Notes: a model not told the origin generated them from the letters alone. DNA of 49,909 nt from Limisphaerales bacterium (GCA_025362675.1 JANYFN010000240.1:1-49909), one strand, 5' to 3'. Positions 34,675 to 43,224 are shown, counted from the first letter of the stretch. Numbers and translations are program-made.

Positions 34675-35318
34675 AGCCGCACCTATCGCAACGCCGCAAC
34701 GCCGCCATGACATTGTTCGAAGTGGGGATTGTCATCGCCGTCATTTTGGTTTTGGCCGTGCTGTTTCTTTCGCGAACCGCTAAAAGCTATTCCCCCGAAA
34801 CCACGTGCGTGAACAATCTCAAGCAAGTTGGTCTATCTTTTAAAATGTGGGCGGGAGATAATGATGACCTGATGCCGATGGGCGTAGTCGTGACGAATGG
34901 CGGCGCGATGGAATTGGTGCGCACGGGCAATGTTCTCTCAGCCTTTCTGGTGATGTCGAATGAACTGGGCACGCCTAGAGTATTACTTTGCCCGGCAGAT
35001 ACCGCCCATTTAACTGCGAATGATTTTGACGGGCTGACCAGTTCCAACCTCAGCTATTTCGTGAGCGTAGATATGACGAATGACATGAATCCGCAAATGA
35101 TTCTTACCGGCGATTCTGATTTACTGCTCGGTGGAAAAAAACTCCCTCCTGGGCTGGCTCAGCTACGGTCGAGTGATCCGGTGAACTGGGATATCCGGCA
35201 TCTTAAATTCGAGCAGATCGGCCTCGCCGATGGCAGCGTGCAAACCGTGACCAGCGGCGGTTTCCGCAGCCAACTCATGCTCACCGGATTCGCCACCAAC
35301 CGTTTCGCCATCCCGTAA
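34671..35318 (+). CDS. Pseudopilin-like protein, tandem copy 2
   Basis: A 215-residue paralogue of the preceding protein, aligned along its length: leader MKPHLSQRRNAA, then MTLFEVGIVIAVILVLAVLF, CVNNLKQVGLSFKMWAGDND, PMGVVVTNGGAMELVRTGN, MSNELGTPRVLLCPADTAH, and HLKFEQIGLADGSV. The start ATG at 34671 overlaps the upstream stop as ATGA, so the long open frame beginning at 34539 is not the real start. The leader again has Ala instead of Gly before the expected cut. The pair arose by tandem duplication and is translationally coupled, suggesting a heteromeric or dosage role. Confidence 0.82.
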   Translation: MKPHLSQRRNAAMTLFEVGIVIAVILVLAVLFLSRTAKSYSPETTCVNNLKQVGLSFKMWAGDNDDLMPMGVVVTNGGAMELVRTGNVLSAFLVMSNELGTPRVLLCPADTAHLTANDFDGLTSSNLSYFVSVDMTNDMNPQMILTGDSDLLLGGKKLPPGLAQLRSSDPVNWDIRHLKFEQIGLADGSVQTVTSGGFRSQLMLTGFATNRFAIP

Positions 35319-35392
35319 ATGAGAAAGCGCCGGCGCAGCCCCGCTTCTGATCTTATAAGGCTCAGTTGCCTCACCAGTGAACTTTCAGGCTG

Positions 35393-35633
35393 CTAGCTTC
35401 TGGCGAAGATCTTGACGAGTCCTGCAAAGGCGAAGAGTCCACCAAACATACCTAGTGCCACGTTGATAGGTTCCGGCACCGGCGTGATGCTGGTAATAAT
35501 TCACTTCGCTGATTCGTGCCGTTTTTGGGTTCGACACACATTGTCGAGCAAAGGCTGCTTTTGTCGCATCGCCAATTATGATGATGTCGATTAGTGGACT
35601 TTTTTGAGGGATTTGGCAAGTATGGGGAAACAC
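35393..35633 (-). pseudogene. Remnant of a PEP-CTERM exported protein
   Basis: Reading the minus strand, codons 35488-35393 encode ITPVPEPINVALGMFGGLF and then AFAGLVKIFARS-stop. This is a PEP-CTERM sorting signal: VPEP, a hydrophobic helix, and a terminal basic/Arg segment. An in-frame TGA lies five codons upstream. The neighbouring frame (35633-35489, ending ARISEVNYYQ) runs straight up to the tag with a one-base offset, as expected of a frameshift. No start, signal peptide or body of the protein remains. The tag implies that the organism has or had an exosortase/PEP-CTERM surface system; none of the intact proteins here carries such a tag. Confidence 0.6.
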
Positions 35634-35660
35634 TCAGGCACGGGCATATCCAGCATGGCA

Positions 35661-35711
35661 CAGCCACTGGTAGCAGCGGATTGTGAATCCGCTCAAATCT
35701 CGCCCCCCACC
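35661..35711 (+). pseudogene. tRNA-His-like remnant
   Basis: GCGGATTGTGAATCCGC (35677-35693 region) folds into a 5-bp stem with the 7-base loop TTGTGAA, a perfect tRNA anticodon arm with anticodon GTG (His). It is preceded by D-loop-like CCACTGGTAGC. It is followed directly by CTCAAATCTCGC and CCCCCACC, resembling the 3' half of a T arm and acceptor strand with discriminator C, as expected for tRNA-His. The variable loop and 5' T stem are missing and no matching 5' acceptor strand is seen, so it is read as a deleted pseudo-tRNA rather than a working one. Confidence 0.5.
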
Positions 35712-35908
35712 TGCCCTTGGCTCGCATTTGGAATGGTTGGAGCGGAGTAACGTCGAGCGGCTACGCGGGTAAAACCTGCCTCCTCACCCTCAATCCGGCC
35801 AAAACTGACTCGCTATGGCCAGACGCATCGAGGTCACTGAGTGGACACAGTGAGGTCGAGCGGTGGAGAGCTTGAGGGCTAGGTGCTGAAGCCTCGGGGT
35901 CGAGGTGT

Positions 35909-35990
35909 TGACTCCTAGTGAGCATTGTCTTCACCCATCGAGGGCTATGGGTTCACTCCTAGTGGGCACTGTCTTCACTCCTAGATGGTG
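35909..35990 (+). repeat. Imperfect direct repeats
   Basis: Two 24-25 bp imperfect copies, ACTCCTAGTGAGCATTGTCT (35911 onward) and ACTCCTAGTGGGCACTGTCT (35955 onward), each followed by TCAC, lie 44 bp apart. A third partial copy, CACTCCTAGATGG, begins near 35976. Function is unknown. Confidence 0.6.
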
Positions 35991-36071
35991 CCTTTTAGGT
36001 GCTTTGAGGGCAAAAGACGCGCTCCAAGACTTTCGGAGAGAGAGAATTGGGGTTGGAAATGGGTATTCCAA

Positions 36072-37454
36072 CTAAGACTTTTCTTCGATCAATTCGCGCC
36101 GCGCGCCGCCGAGGAGTTGTTCGACGAAGTTGGTGGAATAGACGCCGCGCCGGAAATTCGGATCTTGCATGATGGCTTGCTGGAAGGTGGCGGTGGTCTT
36201 GATGCCGGTGATGAGGAGTTCGCCCAAGGCGCGGTTCATGCGGTCAATCGCCTCGCGCCGGTCTTTGCCTTTGACGATGATCTTGCCGATCATAGAGTCG
36301 TAAGTCGGGGGAATGGTATAGCCGGCGTAAGCATGGGTATCCACGCGGACGCCACGGCCACCAGGCTGATAATACATCTCGATGCGTCCGGGGCTGGGGC
36401 GGAAATCACCGAACGGATCTTCGGCATTGATACGACATTCGATGGCGTGGCCGTTCATCACGATGTCGCGCTGCGAGTATTTGAGCGGCTCGCCCATCGC
36501 GATTTCAATCTGCGCGCGCACGAGGTCAATGCCAGTGACTTCTTCGGTGACGGGATGTTCCACCTGAATGCGTTTGTTGACTTCGAGAAAATAGAAGTTG
36601 CCGTTGTCATCCACGATGAATTCCACCGTGCCAGCGTTCGTGTAGCGCGCGGCTTCGGCGATCCGAACCGCAGCCGCGCCGATTTTATCACGCAGTTTGC
36701 GGAATTTATTTTCGAGCAGCGGCGAAGGAGATTCTTCGATGAGCTTTTGGTTGCGGCGCTGAATGGAGCAATCGCGTTCGCCCAAATGGATTATTTTTCC
36801 ACGGTTATCACCGAGAATCTGGATCTCGATGTGATGCGGATTCTCGATGAATTTCTCGATGTAAACGCCGGAATTGCCAAAGCATTTCTCCGCTTCGGTG
36901 CGGGCGGTGTGGTAGCCTTTGACGAGTGAAATGTCATTGTGCGCGATGCGCATGCCCCGTCCGCCGCCGCCGGAGACGGCTTTAATGATGACGGGGTAGC
37001 CGATCTTCTTGGCGATAACGAGGGCGTCTTTTTCATTATCCACCGTGCCCTCGGAACCAGGCGGAATTTCCACGCCCGCCTTTTTGGCTAACGCACGGCT
37101 GACGGCTTTATCTTCCAGAGCACTCATCGCCCGCGGGCTGGGACCTATGAAACGGATATTACAGCTCTCGCACACTTCCGCGAAATGAGCATTCTCGGAT
37201 AAGAAGCCGTAGCCCGGATGGATGGCATCTACGTCGGCAATTTCCGCCGCGCTAATAATGCGATCTATGCGTAAATAACTCTCCGAAGAAGCTGCTTTAC
37301 CGATACAGATAGCCTCATCTGCCATCTGAACGTGCATTGAGTTCGCATCAATCTCGGAATAGACCGCGACGGTGCGGATGTTCAATTCTTTGCACGCGCG
37401 AATGATGCGGACGGCAATTTCTCCGCGATTGGCGATCAGGACTTTTTCAAACAT
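36072..37454 (-). CDS. accC: Acetyl-CoA carboxylase, biotin carboxylase subunit
   Basis: Carboxylates the biotin on AccB using ATP and bicarbonate, the first half-reaction of fatty-acid synthesis. The 460-residue protein is full length and starts [20 protein letters not shown]. Motifs are the ATP-grasp glycine loop [58 protein letters not shown] (metal and catalytic Glu, Asn, Arg) and [13 protein letters not shown]. 'NKRIQVEH' replaces the commoner N-x-R-x-Q-V-E-H with the same key residues. accB lies 27 bp upstream, so the two are co-transcribed as in most bacteria. Confidence 0.97.
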   Translation of the reverse strand: MFEKVLIANRGEIAVRIIRACKELNIRTVAVYSEIDANSMHVQMADEAICIGKAASSESYLRIDRIISAAEIADVDAIHPGYGFLSENAHFAEVCESCNIRFIGPSPRAMSALEDKAVSRALAKKAGVEIPPGSEGTVDNEKDALVIAKKIGYPVIIKAVSGGGGRGMRIAHNDISLVKGYHTARTEAEKCFGNSGVYIEKFIENPHHIEIQILGDNRGKIIHLGERDCSIQRRNQKLIEESPSPLLENKFRKLRDKIGAAAVRIAEAARYTNAGTVEFIVDDNGNFYFLEVNKRIQVEHPVTEEVTGIDLVRAQIEIAMGEPLKYSQRDIVMNGHAIECRINAEDPFGDFRPSPGRIEMYYQPGGRGVRVDTHAYAGYTIPPTYDSMIGKIIVKGKDRREAIDRMNRALGELLITGIKTTATFQQAIMQDPNFRRGVYSTNFVEQLLGGARRELIEEKS

Positions 37455-37481
37455 GATGTCAAAAAGTGCGGTTGAAGGAAA

Positions 37482-37967
37482 TCAGAGGGGACGAACGCGA
37501 AAGAGAGGTTGACCAAACTCCACCGGCTTACCGTTCTCTACCAAAACTTGGGTGATGATACCCTTGACCTCGGATTTGATCTCGTTCATCACCTTCATGG
37601 CTTCAATGATGCAGACGACGGATTCAGAATTCACTTCTGTGCCAACATCCGCATAAGACCCCGCTTCTGGGGACGGTGAACGATAAAATGTTCCAATCAT
37701 CGGTGATTTTATATCAATTTCACCGGTTGGCACCACGGATACGACGGAGGTTGTGGTAGTAGCTACGGCGTTGGAGATAGTTGCGGGCTGAATCGCTGGA
37801 ACAGGATTTAATAGCAACGGGATTGAATCATCCGCCTGAACCGCCTGAGAACCGCCAGTCAGTCCCCGTTTGAGCCGCAGTTTTGAATCTTTTTCTTCCA
37901 GTTCAAACTCCGTGATGGAGTTTTTCTTCATCAAATCAATGATGGCCTTAATATCTTTTAAATCCAC
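37482..37967 (-). CDS. accB: Biotin carboxyl carrier protein of acetyl-CoA carboxylase
   Basis: A 161-residue carrier that shuttles carboxyl groups on biotin from AccC to the carboxyltransferase. The N-terminal part (DLKDIKAIIDLMKKNSITEFELEE) is the usual AccB dimer/linker region, followed by a Ser/Thr/Val/Ala-rich linker and the biotinyl domain (about 82-161). The domain has SPMIGTFYRSPSP and the biotinylation site EAMKVMNEI (Lys125), plus the thumb-containing FYRSPSPEAGSYADVG segment. Translation begins at a GTG at 37967. A 154-bp non-coding gap separates it from aroQ and may hold the accBC promoter. Confidence 0.96.
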   Translation of the reverse strand: MDLKDIKAIIDLMKKNSITEFELEEKDSKLRLKRGLTGGSQAVQADDSIPLLLNPVPAIQPATISNAVATTTTSVVSVVPTGEIDIKSPMIGTFYRSPSPEAGSYADVGTEVNSESVVCIIEAMKVMNEIKSEVKGIITQVLVENGKPVEFGQPLFRVRPL

Positions 37968-38121
37968 AGTGCGTTTTCGTTAAAGATTGTTTGGTATTTC
38001 CAAAAACAGGTCGAACAATAGAAATCGATTCTGTTTTCTTAAGGACACGAATGAGATTATAAGCTCAAACCAGATGGGTCAAGCCCTAATTTAAAAATTA
38101 AAAACGGCAATTTTTAGAACG

Positions 38122-38559
38122 TTATTCAATCACGTTAACGTAAACTGCCGCTTCTAGGCCCAAAATATAAGATTTTGCTCCAAACCCGCAGATTTGACCC
38201 CGACAAACTGGGGCAATGAGTGATTTATGACGAAATTCTTCACGAGCATGGATGTTGGAGAGATGAATCTCTACCGTAGGCACACCGATGGCGGAGATTG
38301 CATCACGCAGAGCGACACTCGTATGAGTATAAGCGGCGGCATTGATGACGATGGCTTCAAACTTACCCTTGGCCTCTTGTATCCAGTCCACCAACTCGCC
38401 CTCCTGATTCGACTGACGAAAATCCAACTCGACCTTGAGCTGCGCCGCGCGCGCCCGAACCTGCGCCTCAATGTCGGCGAGCGTCGTGCGACCATAAACA
38501 TCAGGCTCACGCGTGCCGAGTAGATTAAGGTTCGGTCCATTCAGAAATAATATCTTCAT
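38122..38559 (-). CDS. aroQ: 3-dehydroquinate dehydratase, type II
   Basis: Third enzyme of the shikimate pathway, forming 3-dehydroshikimate; type II enzymes are dodecamers of about 145 residues, matching the length here. Motifs are [20 protein letters not shown] (catalytic Tyr24 and Arg19 region), [30 protein letters not shown], and [19 protein letters not shown] (catalytic His). The ATG at 38559 is used; a TTG two codons upstream is less likely. The gene follows the O-antigen-ligase-like gene by 9 bp. Confidence 0.97.
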   Translation of the reverse strand: MKILFLNGPNLNLLGTREPDVYGRTTLADIEAQVRARAAQLKVELDFRQSNQEGELVDWIQEAKGKFEAIVINAAAYTHTSVALRDAISAIGVPTVEIHLSNIHAREEFRHKSLIAPVCRGQICGFGAKSYILGLEAAVYVNVIE

Positions 38560-38568
38560 GACCAAGTT

Positions 38569-39960
38569 TTAATACTTTTTGAGTTTCCTGTCGATTTGAA
38601 TCCGCTTTTCACCAATTTGGAGACCCAATAACGTAAAAGCTACCCAAGCTAGAGCTGGAATAAAGAGTTCAAACTCGCCCAACCCTTGAATGAACCAAGC
38701 TAAAACACCAGCGTAGATCGCAAAATGGAGAACATCATCGGTCCGCCATAGCTTTTTCCCGATGAGAATGAGCACCAGAACAATCCAAATCGTATAAATC
38801 AATCCGCCAGGAATTCCGCTGTCGCTGAATTGTTCTAAGAAGTCGTTATGTGTGAGCCGGGCCATTTCTGAATCCGGCGCCTTGAGCCGGGCATAAGGCC
38901 GTTGAAATGTTCCCGGTCCGCTTCCAGTCAGCGGATGCGCTTGGGTGATCTGCACTGCCGCCCGCCAGTAATCGAATCGTGCGCTGGCACTTGTTGCCCC
39001 AGCGGAGAAATAACTATGAAAGCGGAGGGCAAAACTACCGAGGCCGAAAATCAAAATAACCGACACGGCAGCAACTTTCATTTTTACGGACCATTTCAGG
39101 CGAAGCAAAAACAGCCCGGCTATAATCATTCCAACCAACCAGCCCAGTTTTGAGTCAGTGGCAAAAAATGCTGTGCCACCCAGAAAAATTGTCAGGGCGA
39201 TGGCGGCAAAACGGATCGGCGGCTTCAGATTTTTCGTGGCCCCGAATGCCAGTGCCAGCGACAACGGCCAGAGCAACAAAATAATTCCGGCGAGCGCATT
39301 CGGATATACCAACGTGCCGTAAGCGCGGCCCTTTTCCATTTTTTTCAGGATGACCGGATTGATGATTTCGGCTCCGTTCGTGGTGATGATGACGCCGTCG
39401 TCCTTCATCGACAAAATGGTTTCTGGCGGAAAATTCGTCCAGCCTGAGCGCTGACCTTCAACCATGGCTTGTCGCTCGGCGGGGAACTCAATCAACTTTT
39501 GGTCGACGGCGCGGATAAGACAAAAAGTAAAAGCAGCGAGGATTCCTGGCAAAATCCAACGGAGCAGATTCTCCCGGGCGAACAACAACAAACCTAAAAA
39601 ATAACACGCGACGCACCCGGAATATTGCCAGAGCGTGACCTCGGTCAAAGGTGCGTCCACGGTGGTGGCGCTTGAAATAAACTGCCAGCCAAGCCATGCC
39701 AACGGCAGCCACACCAGCCAGCGATTTTTTGGAAGAATTTTTTTGGGGGACCCGATAAAGAAAACGCCGATGATCACAAACACCAATAGAATCAAGCTTG
39801 CCCAGTGGGGTGGCCATGGATTGTGGAGAAAATCGGCGGCCGAATTCGGGGCAATGATCTTATGATCCAAAATCACCGGGTTGCCAAATTTCCAAATGCA
39901 TAGCCCCAAGAAAAGACCAAAGGCGAGCGCGTAAATTTTCGACGCGGTGAAATTTTTCAT
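38569..39960 (-). CDS. O-antigen ligase / Wzy-like polytopic membrane protein
   Basis: A 463-residue integral membrane protein with about 10-12 predicted helices (for example IYALAFGLFLGLCIWKFG, LILLVFVIIGVFFIG, WILPGILAAFTFCLI, AGIILLLWPLSLALAFGA). The large periplasmic loop near the C-terminal third has the Wzy_C/O-antigen ligase signature HPLTGSGPGTFQRPYARLK and LTHNDFLEQFSDSGIPGGLIY. A second soluble loop (about 165-215, FPAERQAMVEGQRSGW) is unusual. Proteins of this class polymerise or ligate surface polysaccharide, or glycosylate pilins. No glycan synthesis genes are next to it; it sits between holB and aroQ, 4 and 9 bp away, so its substrate is unknown. Confidence 0.85.
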   Translation of the reverse strand: MKNFTASKIYALAFGLFLGLCIWKFGNPVILDHKIIAPNSAADFLHNPWPPHWASLILLVFVIIGVFFIGSPKKILPKNRWLVWLPLAWLGWQFISSATTVDAPLTEVTLWQYSGCVACYFLGLLLFARENLLRWILPGILAAFTFCLIRAVDQKLIEFPAERQAMVEGQRSGWTNFPPETILSMKDDGVIITTNGAEIINPVILKKMEKGRAYGTLVYPNALAGIILLLWPLSLALAFGATKNLKPPIRFAAIALTIFLGGTAFFATDSKLGWLVGMIIAGLFLLRLKWSVKMKVAAVSVILIFGLGSFALRFHSYFSAGATSASARFDYWRAAVQITQAHPLTGSGPGTFQRPYARLKAPDSEMARLTHNDFLEQFSDSGIPGGLIYTIWIVLVLILIGKKLWRTDDVLHFAIYAGVLAWFIQGLGEFELFIPALAWVAFTLLGLQIGEKRIQIDRKLKKY

Positions 39961-39964
39961 CGTG

Positions 39965-40990
39965 TCAGAGCTTCAACTTCAGCAAGCCGACTTCGAGCGC
40001 GAGCGACTCTTGCACATTGCCGTAAAGCATTCGTTGCGTCTGATCGAGCACCAGCAAGTTATCCTGCGCCTGCCGAGTCGTGATGCGTTTGGCGACCTCA
40101 TCCGCGCCATAGATTTGCGGCAAATGCAATAGCGCCTCGCCCACTACCAGTGTGTGCAACCAGACATCGCGCAGCCACCATTGGAGCAACGACAATACTT
40201 CTCCGCGCTGCCGACGATATTCGGCCTCAATGGCGGCCTTCAGTTCGTCTTCCCATTTCTCGCGCAGATTTTTTTCGGCGTCATCGTATTTTTCCAGGGG
40301 TGACCGCGCCGTCAATGTTTCGTCGACGCGTTCGCGCATGGCGGTGAGCTGCTGCAATAACGCATCTAGCAAACGGTAGCGACCGAACAAACTCTTCTGC
40401 TCGGAGGCAGCGGCGGAACTAAATTTCTGCAACCAGTCGGACTGTTCGGCGGAGAGCACGCGGGCGGTTTCAACAGAAAAATTCAGCCGCAGGCAGCGAG
40501 AGATAATTGTTTCTAAAATGCGGGACGGCTCCGTGGTAAGCAAAATCAAAACGGATTTTGGCGGCGGCTCTTCCAGAGTTTTGAGAAAAGCGTTGGCAGC
40601 GTTGGTATTCAGGCGATCAGCGCCAGCGATGATCGCGATTTTGTAACCGTCTTCCGTTGGCTTGAGCTGAATTTGCTGCATCAGGTCGCGGGTCTGATCA
40701 ATCGTGATGACGCGTGATTTTGATTCCGGGCGCGCCCAATGGACATCGGCATGGATGTCATCAGAAATTTTTTTACAACTAGGACATTCATCACAGCAGT
40801 CGGTGGCGTTGCCGGAAGTTTTGATTGGCGACTGACAATTAAGAGTTTTTGCCAATGTCCGCGAGAGGTTTTCGAGACCTTCAATCTGGCTGCCGGTAAA
40901 GAGATAGGCATGACCCAGCCGACCCCGCGCCAGCGAACGCTGCAATAGCTGAACGCCTTGGGATTGTCCGGAAAATTCAGTGAAGGCCAT
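39965..40990 (-). CDS. holB: DNA polymerase III delta' subunit (clamp loader)
   Basis: A 341-residue clamp-loader subunit. It has the RFC-like opening GHAYLFTGSQIEG, a degenerate P-loop lacking the GKT lysine, as delta' subunits often do. A zinc-binding CCDECPSC follows, then NTNAANAFLKTLEEPPP (the SRC-box helix region), LTTEPSRILETIISRC and a C-terminal collar domain. The degenerate P-loop and shorter length distinguish it from DnaX. It opens a tight minus-strand series with the O-antigen-ligase-like gene (4 bp) and aroQ. Confidence 0.93.
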   Translation of the reverse strand: MAFTEFSGQSQGVQLLQRSLARGRLGHAYLFTGSQIEGLENLSRTLAKTLNCQSPIKTSGNATDCCDECPSCKKISDDIHADVHWARPESKSRVITIDQTRDLMQQIQLKPTEDGYKIAIIAGADRLNTNAANAFLKTLEEPPPKSVLILLTTEPSRILETIISRCLRLNFSVETARVLSAEQSDWLQKFSSAAASEQKSLFGRYRLLDALLQQLTAMRERVDETLTARSPLEKYDDAEKNLREKWEDELKAAIEAEYRRQRGEVLSLLQWWLRDVWLHTLVVGEALLHLPQIYGADEVAKRITTRQAQDNLLVLDQTQRMLYGNVQESLALEVGLLKLKL

Positions 40991-41345
40991 GTTGCTTTAA
41001 TAACTTGGTAGCTGTGTCCGCCTGGCTGCGCGGGGCAACACTTGGCCCGGCGACGGGGAGTCGAACCAGCAACTTTTTAACCTCGTAAATGTTTACGATA
41101 ACACTGTGAATAAAGGCAGTTTTGCACATTTCCCCAATAGGGGTCAAGCAAGGGTTTGCTCCGGGGAAACAACTATTCAACGCGAAATTTTTACACTCTG
41201 GCCGATACTTATGTTTGGAAACTTGAACACAAACGATGTTTAATGAACTCGTGAATGGCACAACATCAGCCGCGAACTCTTGAAGATTAAAAACCACCCA
41301 GTTGCTTGGTCGCAGTGGGCAAGTATTGACAACTTAAAACAGCGA
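40991..41345. other. 355-bp non-coding divergent region with tRNA-like T-arm segment and palindrome
   Basis: Lies between divergent holB and the epimerase gene and should hold both promoters. Two structures stand out. On the minus strand 41067-41043 reads GGTTCGACTCC followed by 14 bases ending CCA, with the spacing of a tRNA T loop, 3' T stem, acceptor strand and CCA, but the 5' T stem does not pair. A perfect 7-bp palindrome TCGTAAA-TG-TTTACGA is at 41083-41098. A further CCCCAATAGGGG hairpin is near 41132. No convincing gene is present. Confidence 0.45.
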
Positions 41346-42278
41346 ATGCAAAAAATAACCATCATCGACTCCCACACGGGCGGCGAACCGACCCGCACCG
41401 TCGTCTCGGGCGGACCGGATTTAGGCAACGGACCGCTGGCCATGCGCCGCGACCGTTTCCAACGCGAGTTCGACCATTTTCGGAGCGCCATCGTGAATGA
41501 ACCGCGCGGTTCCGATGTCGTGGTGGGTGCGCTGTTGGTTGAACCGGTGGATAAAACCTGTGCAGCGGGTGTGATTTTTTTCAACAACGTCGGCTATCTC
41601 GGCATGTGCGGGCACGGCACGATTGGCCTCGTCGTCACGCTAGCGCACTTGGGCCGAATTGAGGACGGCGAGCATCGCATTGAAACTCCGGTGGGAATTG
41701 TCACCGCCACGCGACATCCGAACGGAGAAGTTTCGGTGGCGAACATCCCGAGCTGGCGTTCGCGCAAGGCTGTTACCATTGATGTTTCCGACATTGGCCC
41801 GGTCACCGGTGATGTGGCCTGGAGCGGCAATTGGTTTTTTCTTATCGAGAAACACGGTCAGGATATATCGCTCGCGAACGTGGATAAACTCACCGAATAT
41901 TCCTGGCGCGTGCGGCAAGCGCTGAATGCACAGGGTTTTCCGGAGATTGATCACGTGGAATTATTCGGCCCCGCAACTTCACCCGGCGCGAACTCGCGTA
42001 ACTTCGTGCTTTGCCCCGGCAAAGCTTACGATCGTTCGCCCTGCGGCACGGGGACGAGCGCAAAATTGGCGTGCCTCGCGGCGGACGGTAAACTCGCCGA
42101 GGGCGCGGCGTGGTTGCAGGAAAGCATCCTCGGCAGCACCTTCAAAGGCTCATTCCAATGGCTTGATAAAACGGCGGGAAAAGTTTCGCCGATCATCACC
42201 GGCACGGCGTTTGTGAATTCAGAGATCACGCAGTTGCTCGATGAAAAAGATCCGTTCTGCTGGGGCATCCGTTCCTAA
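41346..42278 (+). CDS. Proline racemase family protein, probable 4-hydroxyproline 2-epimerase
   Basis: A 310-residue cofactor-independent racemase/epimerase. Both catalytic cysteines are present: Cys88 in MCGHGTIG and Cys233 in [12 protein letters not shown]. This argues against trans-3-hydroxyproline dehydratase, where the second Cys is replaced by Thr. [11 protein letters not shown] is the family N-terminal motif. The ATG at 41346 is chosen because it begins just before that motif; the TTG frame from 41280 adds nothing. A DapA-family lyase gene follows 50 bp later. That pair is typical of trans-4-hydroxyproline catabolism, where the D-hydroxyproline product is oxidised and then deaminated. 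The oxidase and ketoglutarate-semialdehyde dehydrogenase are not in the window. Confidence 0.88.
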   Translation: MQKITIIDSHTGGEPTRTVVSGGPDLGNGPLAMRRDRFQREFDHFRSAIVNEPRGSDVVVGALLVEPVDKTCAAGVIFFNNVGYLGMCGHGTIGLVVTLAHLGRIEDGEHRIETPVGIVTATRHPNGEVSVANIPSWRSRKAVTIDVSDIGPVTGDVAWSGNWFFLIEKHGQDISLANVDKLTEYSWRVRQALNAQGFPEIDHVELFGPATSPGANSRNFVLCPGKAYDRSPCGTGTSAKLACLAADGKLAEGAAWLQESILGSTFKGSFQWLDKTAGKVSPIITGTAFVNSEITQLLDEKDPFCWGIRS

Positions 42279-42327
42279 TCATTTTCCAAGCACAGTCCCG
42301 AACAAAAAACTTTTAGAAAATAATTTT

Positions 42328-43224
42328 ATGAAATCAAAATCCAAATCTTCCTTCCGCGGCGTCTTCGTCGCGCTCGTCACGCCGATGAAAGCGAACGGAG
42401 AAATCGACTTCATTAATCTCAAAAAACAGGTGAACGTCATGATCACCTCCGGTATCCACGGATTGATTCCGCTAGGTAGCACGGGGGAATTCTACGCGCT
42501 CACCAACGCCGAACGGACGGCGGTGATTCAAGCCACTTTGGAAGCTGCCGCCGGTCGGATTCCCGTGGTGGCCGGGACGAACGCCGGCTCCACGCGCGAG
42601 GTGATCGCCTTTAGCCGCGAGGCCGAGGAACTCGGCTGCGACGGCGTGATGCTCGCGCCGCCGTATTATTCGCTGCCGAAGCCCGAAGAATTATTCGCGC
42701 ATTTCAAAGCCGTGAATGACGCGATCCATATTCCGATCATGCTCTACAATTATCCCGGACGCACCGGCATAGATATGTCGCCCGAGTTTATTGAGCGACT
42801 GGCGGGATTGAAAAATGTGCGCTACGTCAAAGAAAGCACCGGCGACGTTGGCCGCATCAGCACGCTACTGCGTCGCTGCGGTGATCGCCTCGGGGTGTTC
42901 TGCGGCGGCGACAGCGTGGCCTTTGAAACGCTGGCCGTCGGTGCCATCGGCTGGGTGGGTGGCGTGGCCAATGTTATCCCGCGCGAACACGTCGCGTTAT
43001 ATCGGTTGATCGTGGAAGAAAAGAATTTTGCTGCCGCACGTAAACTCTATTTCAAGATGCTGCCGTTGCTCGGCTTGATGGAAGGCGGCGGCAAATATAC
43101 TCAATGGGTCAAAGCCGCCTGCGGTCTGGTAGGCCGCCCGGTCGGATCGCCGCGCGCACCGTTGCAAGTCGCGACGACTGGCGAAATCCGGGAGTTGAAA
43201 AAAGCTTTGGCCGCTCTGAAATAA
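42328..43224 (+). CDS. DapA-family (class I aldolase fold) lyase, possibly pyrroline-hydroxycarboxylate deaminase
   Basis: A 298-residue member of the dihydrodipicolinate synthase/N-acetylneuraminate lyase superfamily. GVFVALVTPMKANGEID opens the barrel. GSTGEFYALTNAER provides the substrate-carboxylate loop, MLYNYPGRTGIDM has the relay Tyr140, and RYVKESTGD has the Schiff-base Lys168. The ATG at 42328 gives the normal length. The relay to a true DapA or to a 1-pyrroline-4-hydroxy-2-carboxylate deaminase cannot be settled by motifs, but the upstream hydroxyproline epimerase makes the deaminase plausible. GGGKYTQWVKAACGLVGRPVG near the C-terminus differs from standard DapA tails. Confidence 0.82.
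   Translation: MKSKSKSSFRGVFVALVTPMKANGEIDFINLKKQVNVMITSGIHGLIPLGSTGEFYALTNAERTAVIQATLEAAAGRIPVVAGTNAGSTREVIAFSREAEELGCDGVMLAPPYYSLPKPEELFAHFKAVNDAIHIPIMLYNYPGRTGIDMSPEFIERLAGLKNVRYVKESTGDVGRISTLLRRCGDRLGVFCGGDSVAFETLAVGAIGWVGGVANVIPREHVALYRLIVEEKNFAAARKLYFKMLPLLGLMEGGGKYTQWVKAACGLVGRPVGSPRAPLQVATTGEIRELKKALAALK

Larger units (their letters stand above)
35319..36071. other. 753-bp non-coding scar
   Basis: No intact gene is seen between the second pseudopilin gene and accC. The stretch holds, in order, a frameshifted PEP-CTERM tail (minus strand), a tRNA-His-like remnant, and short imperfect direct repeats with words such as GTCGAGCGG and ACTCCTAGTG. Open frames here are short and lack family features. 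It looks like decayed DNA left after insertion or deletion events. Confidence 0.6.

Noticed and set aside
35911-35990. Possible CRISPR array from short direct repeats
   Set aside because: Only two and a half imperfect copies, no regular spacers and no cas genes anywhere in the window.
35985-36929. Plus-strand open frame of 314 codons opposite accC
   Set aside because: Antisense shadow of accC; GC-rich codon bias creates long opposite frames.
41043-41067. Functional tRNA or tmRNA gene
   Set aside because: Only the T-loop to CCA segment fits; the T stem does not pair, and no 5' acceptor, anticodon arm or tmRNA tag frame is visible.
40977-41297. Minus-strand open frame of 106 codons upstream of holB
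   Set aside because: No domain or start context; it spans palindromes and a tRNA-like segment, so the region is treated as non-coding.
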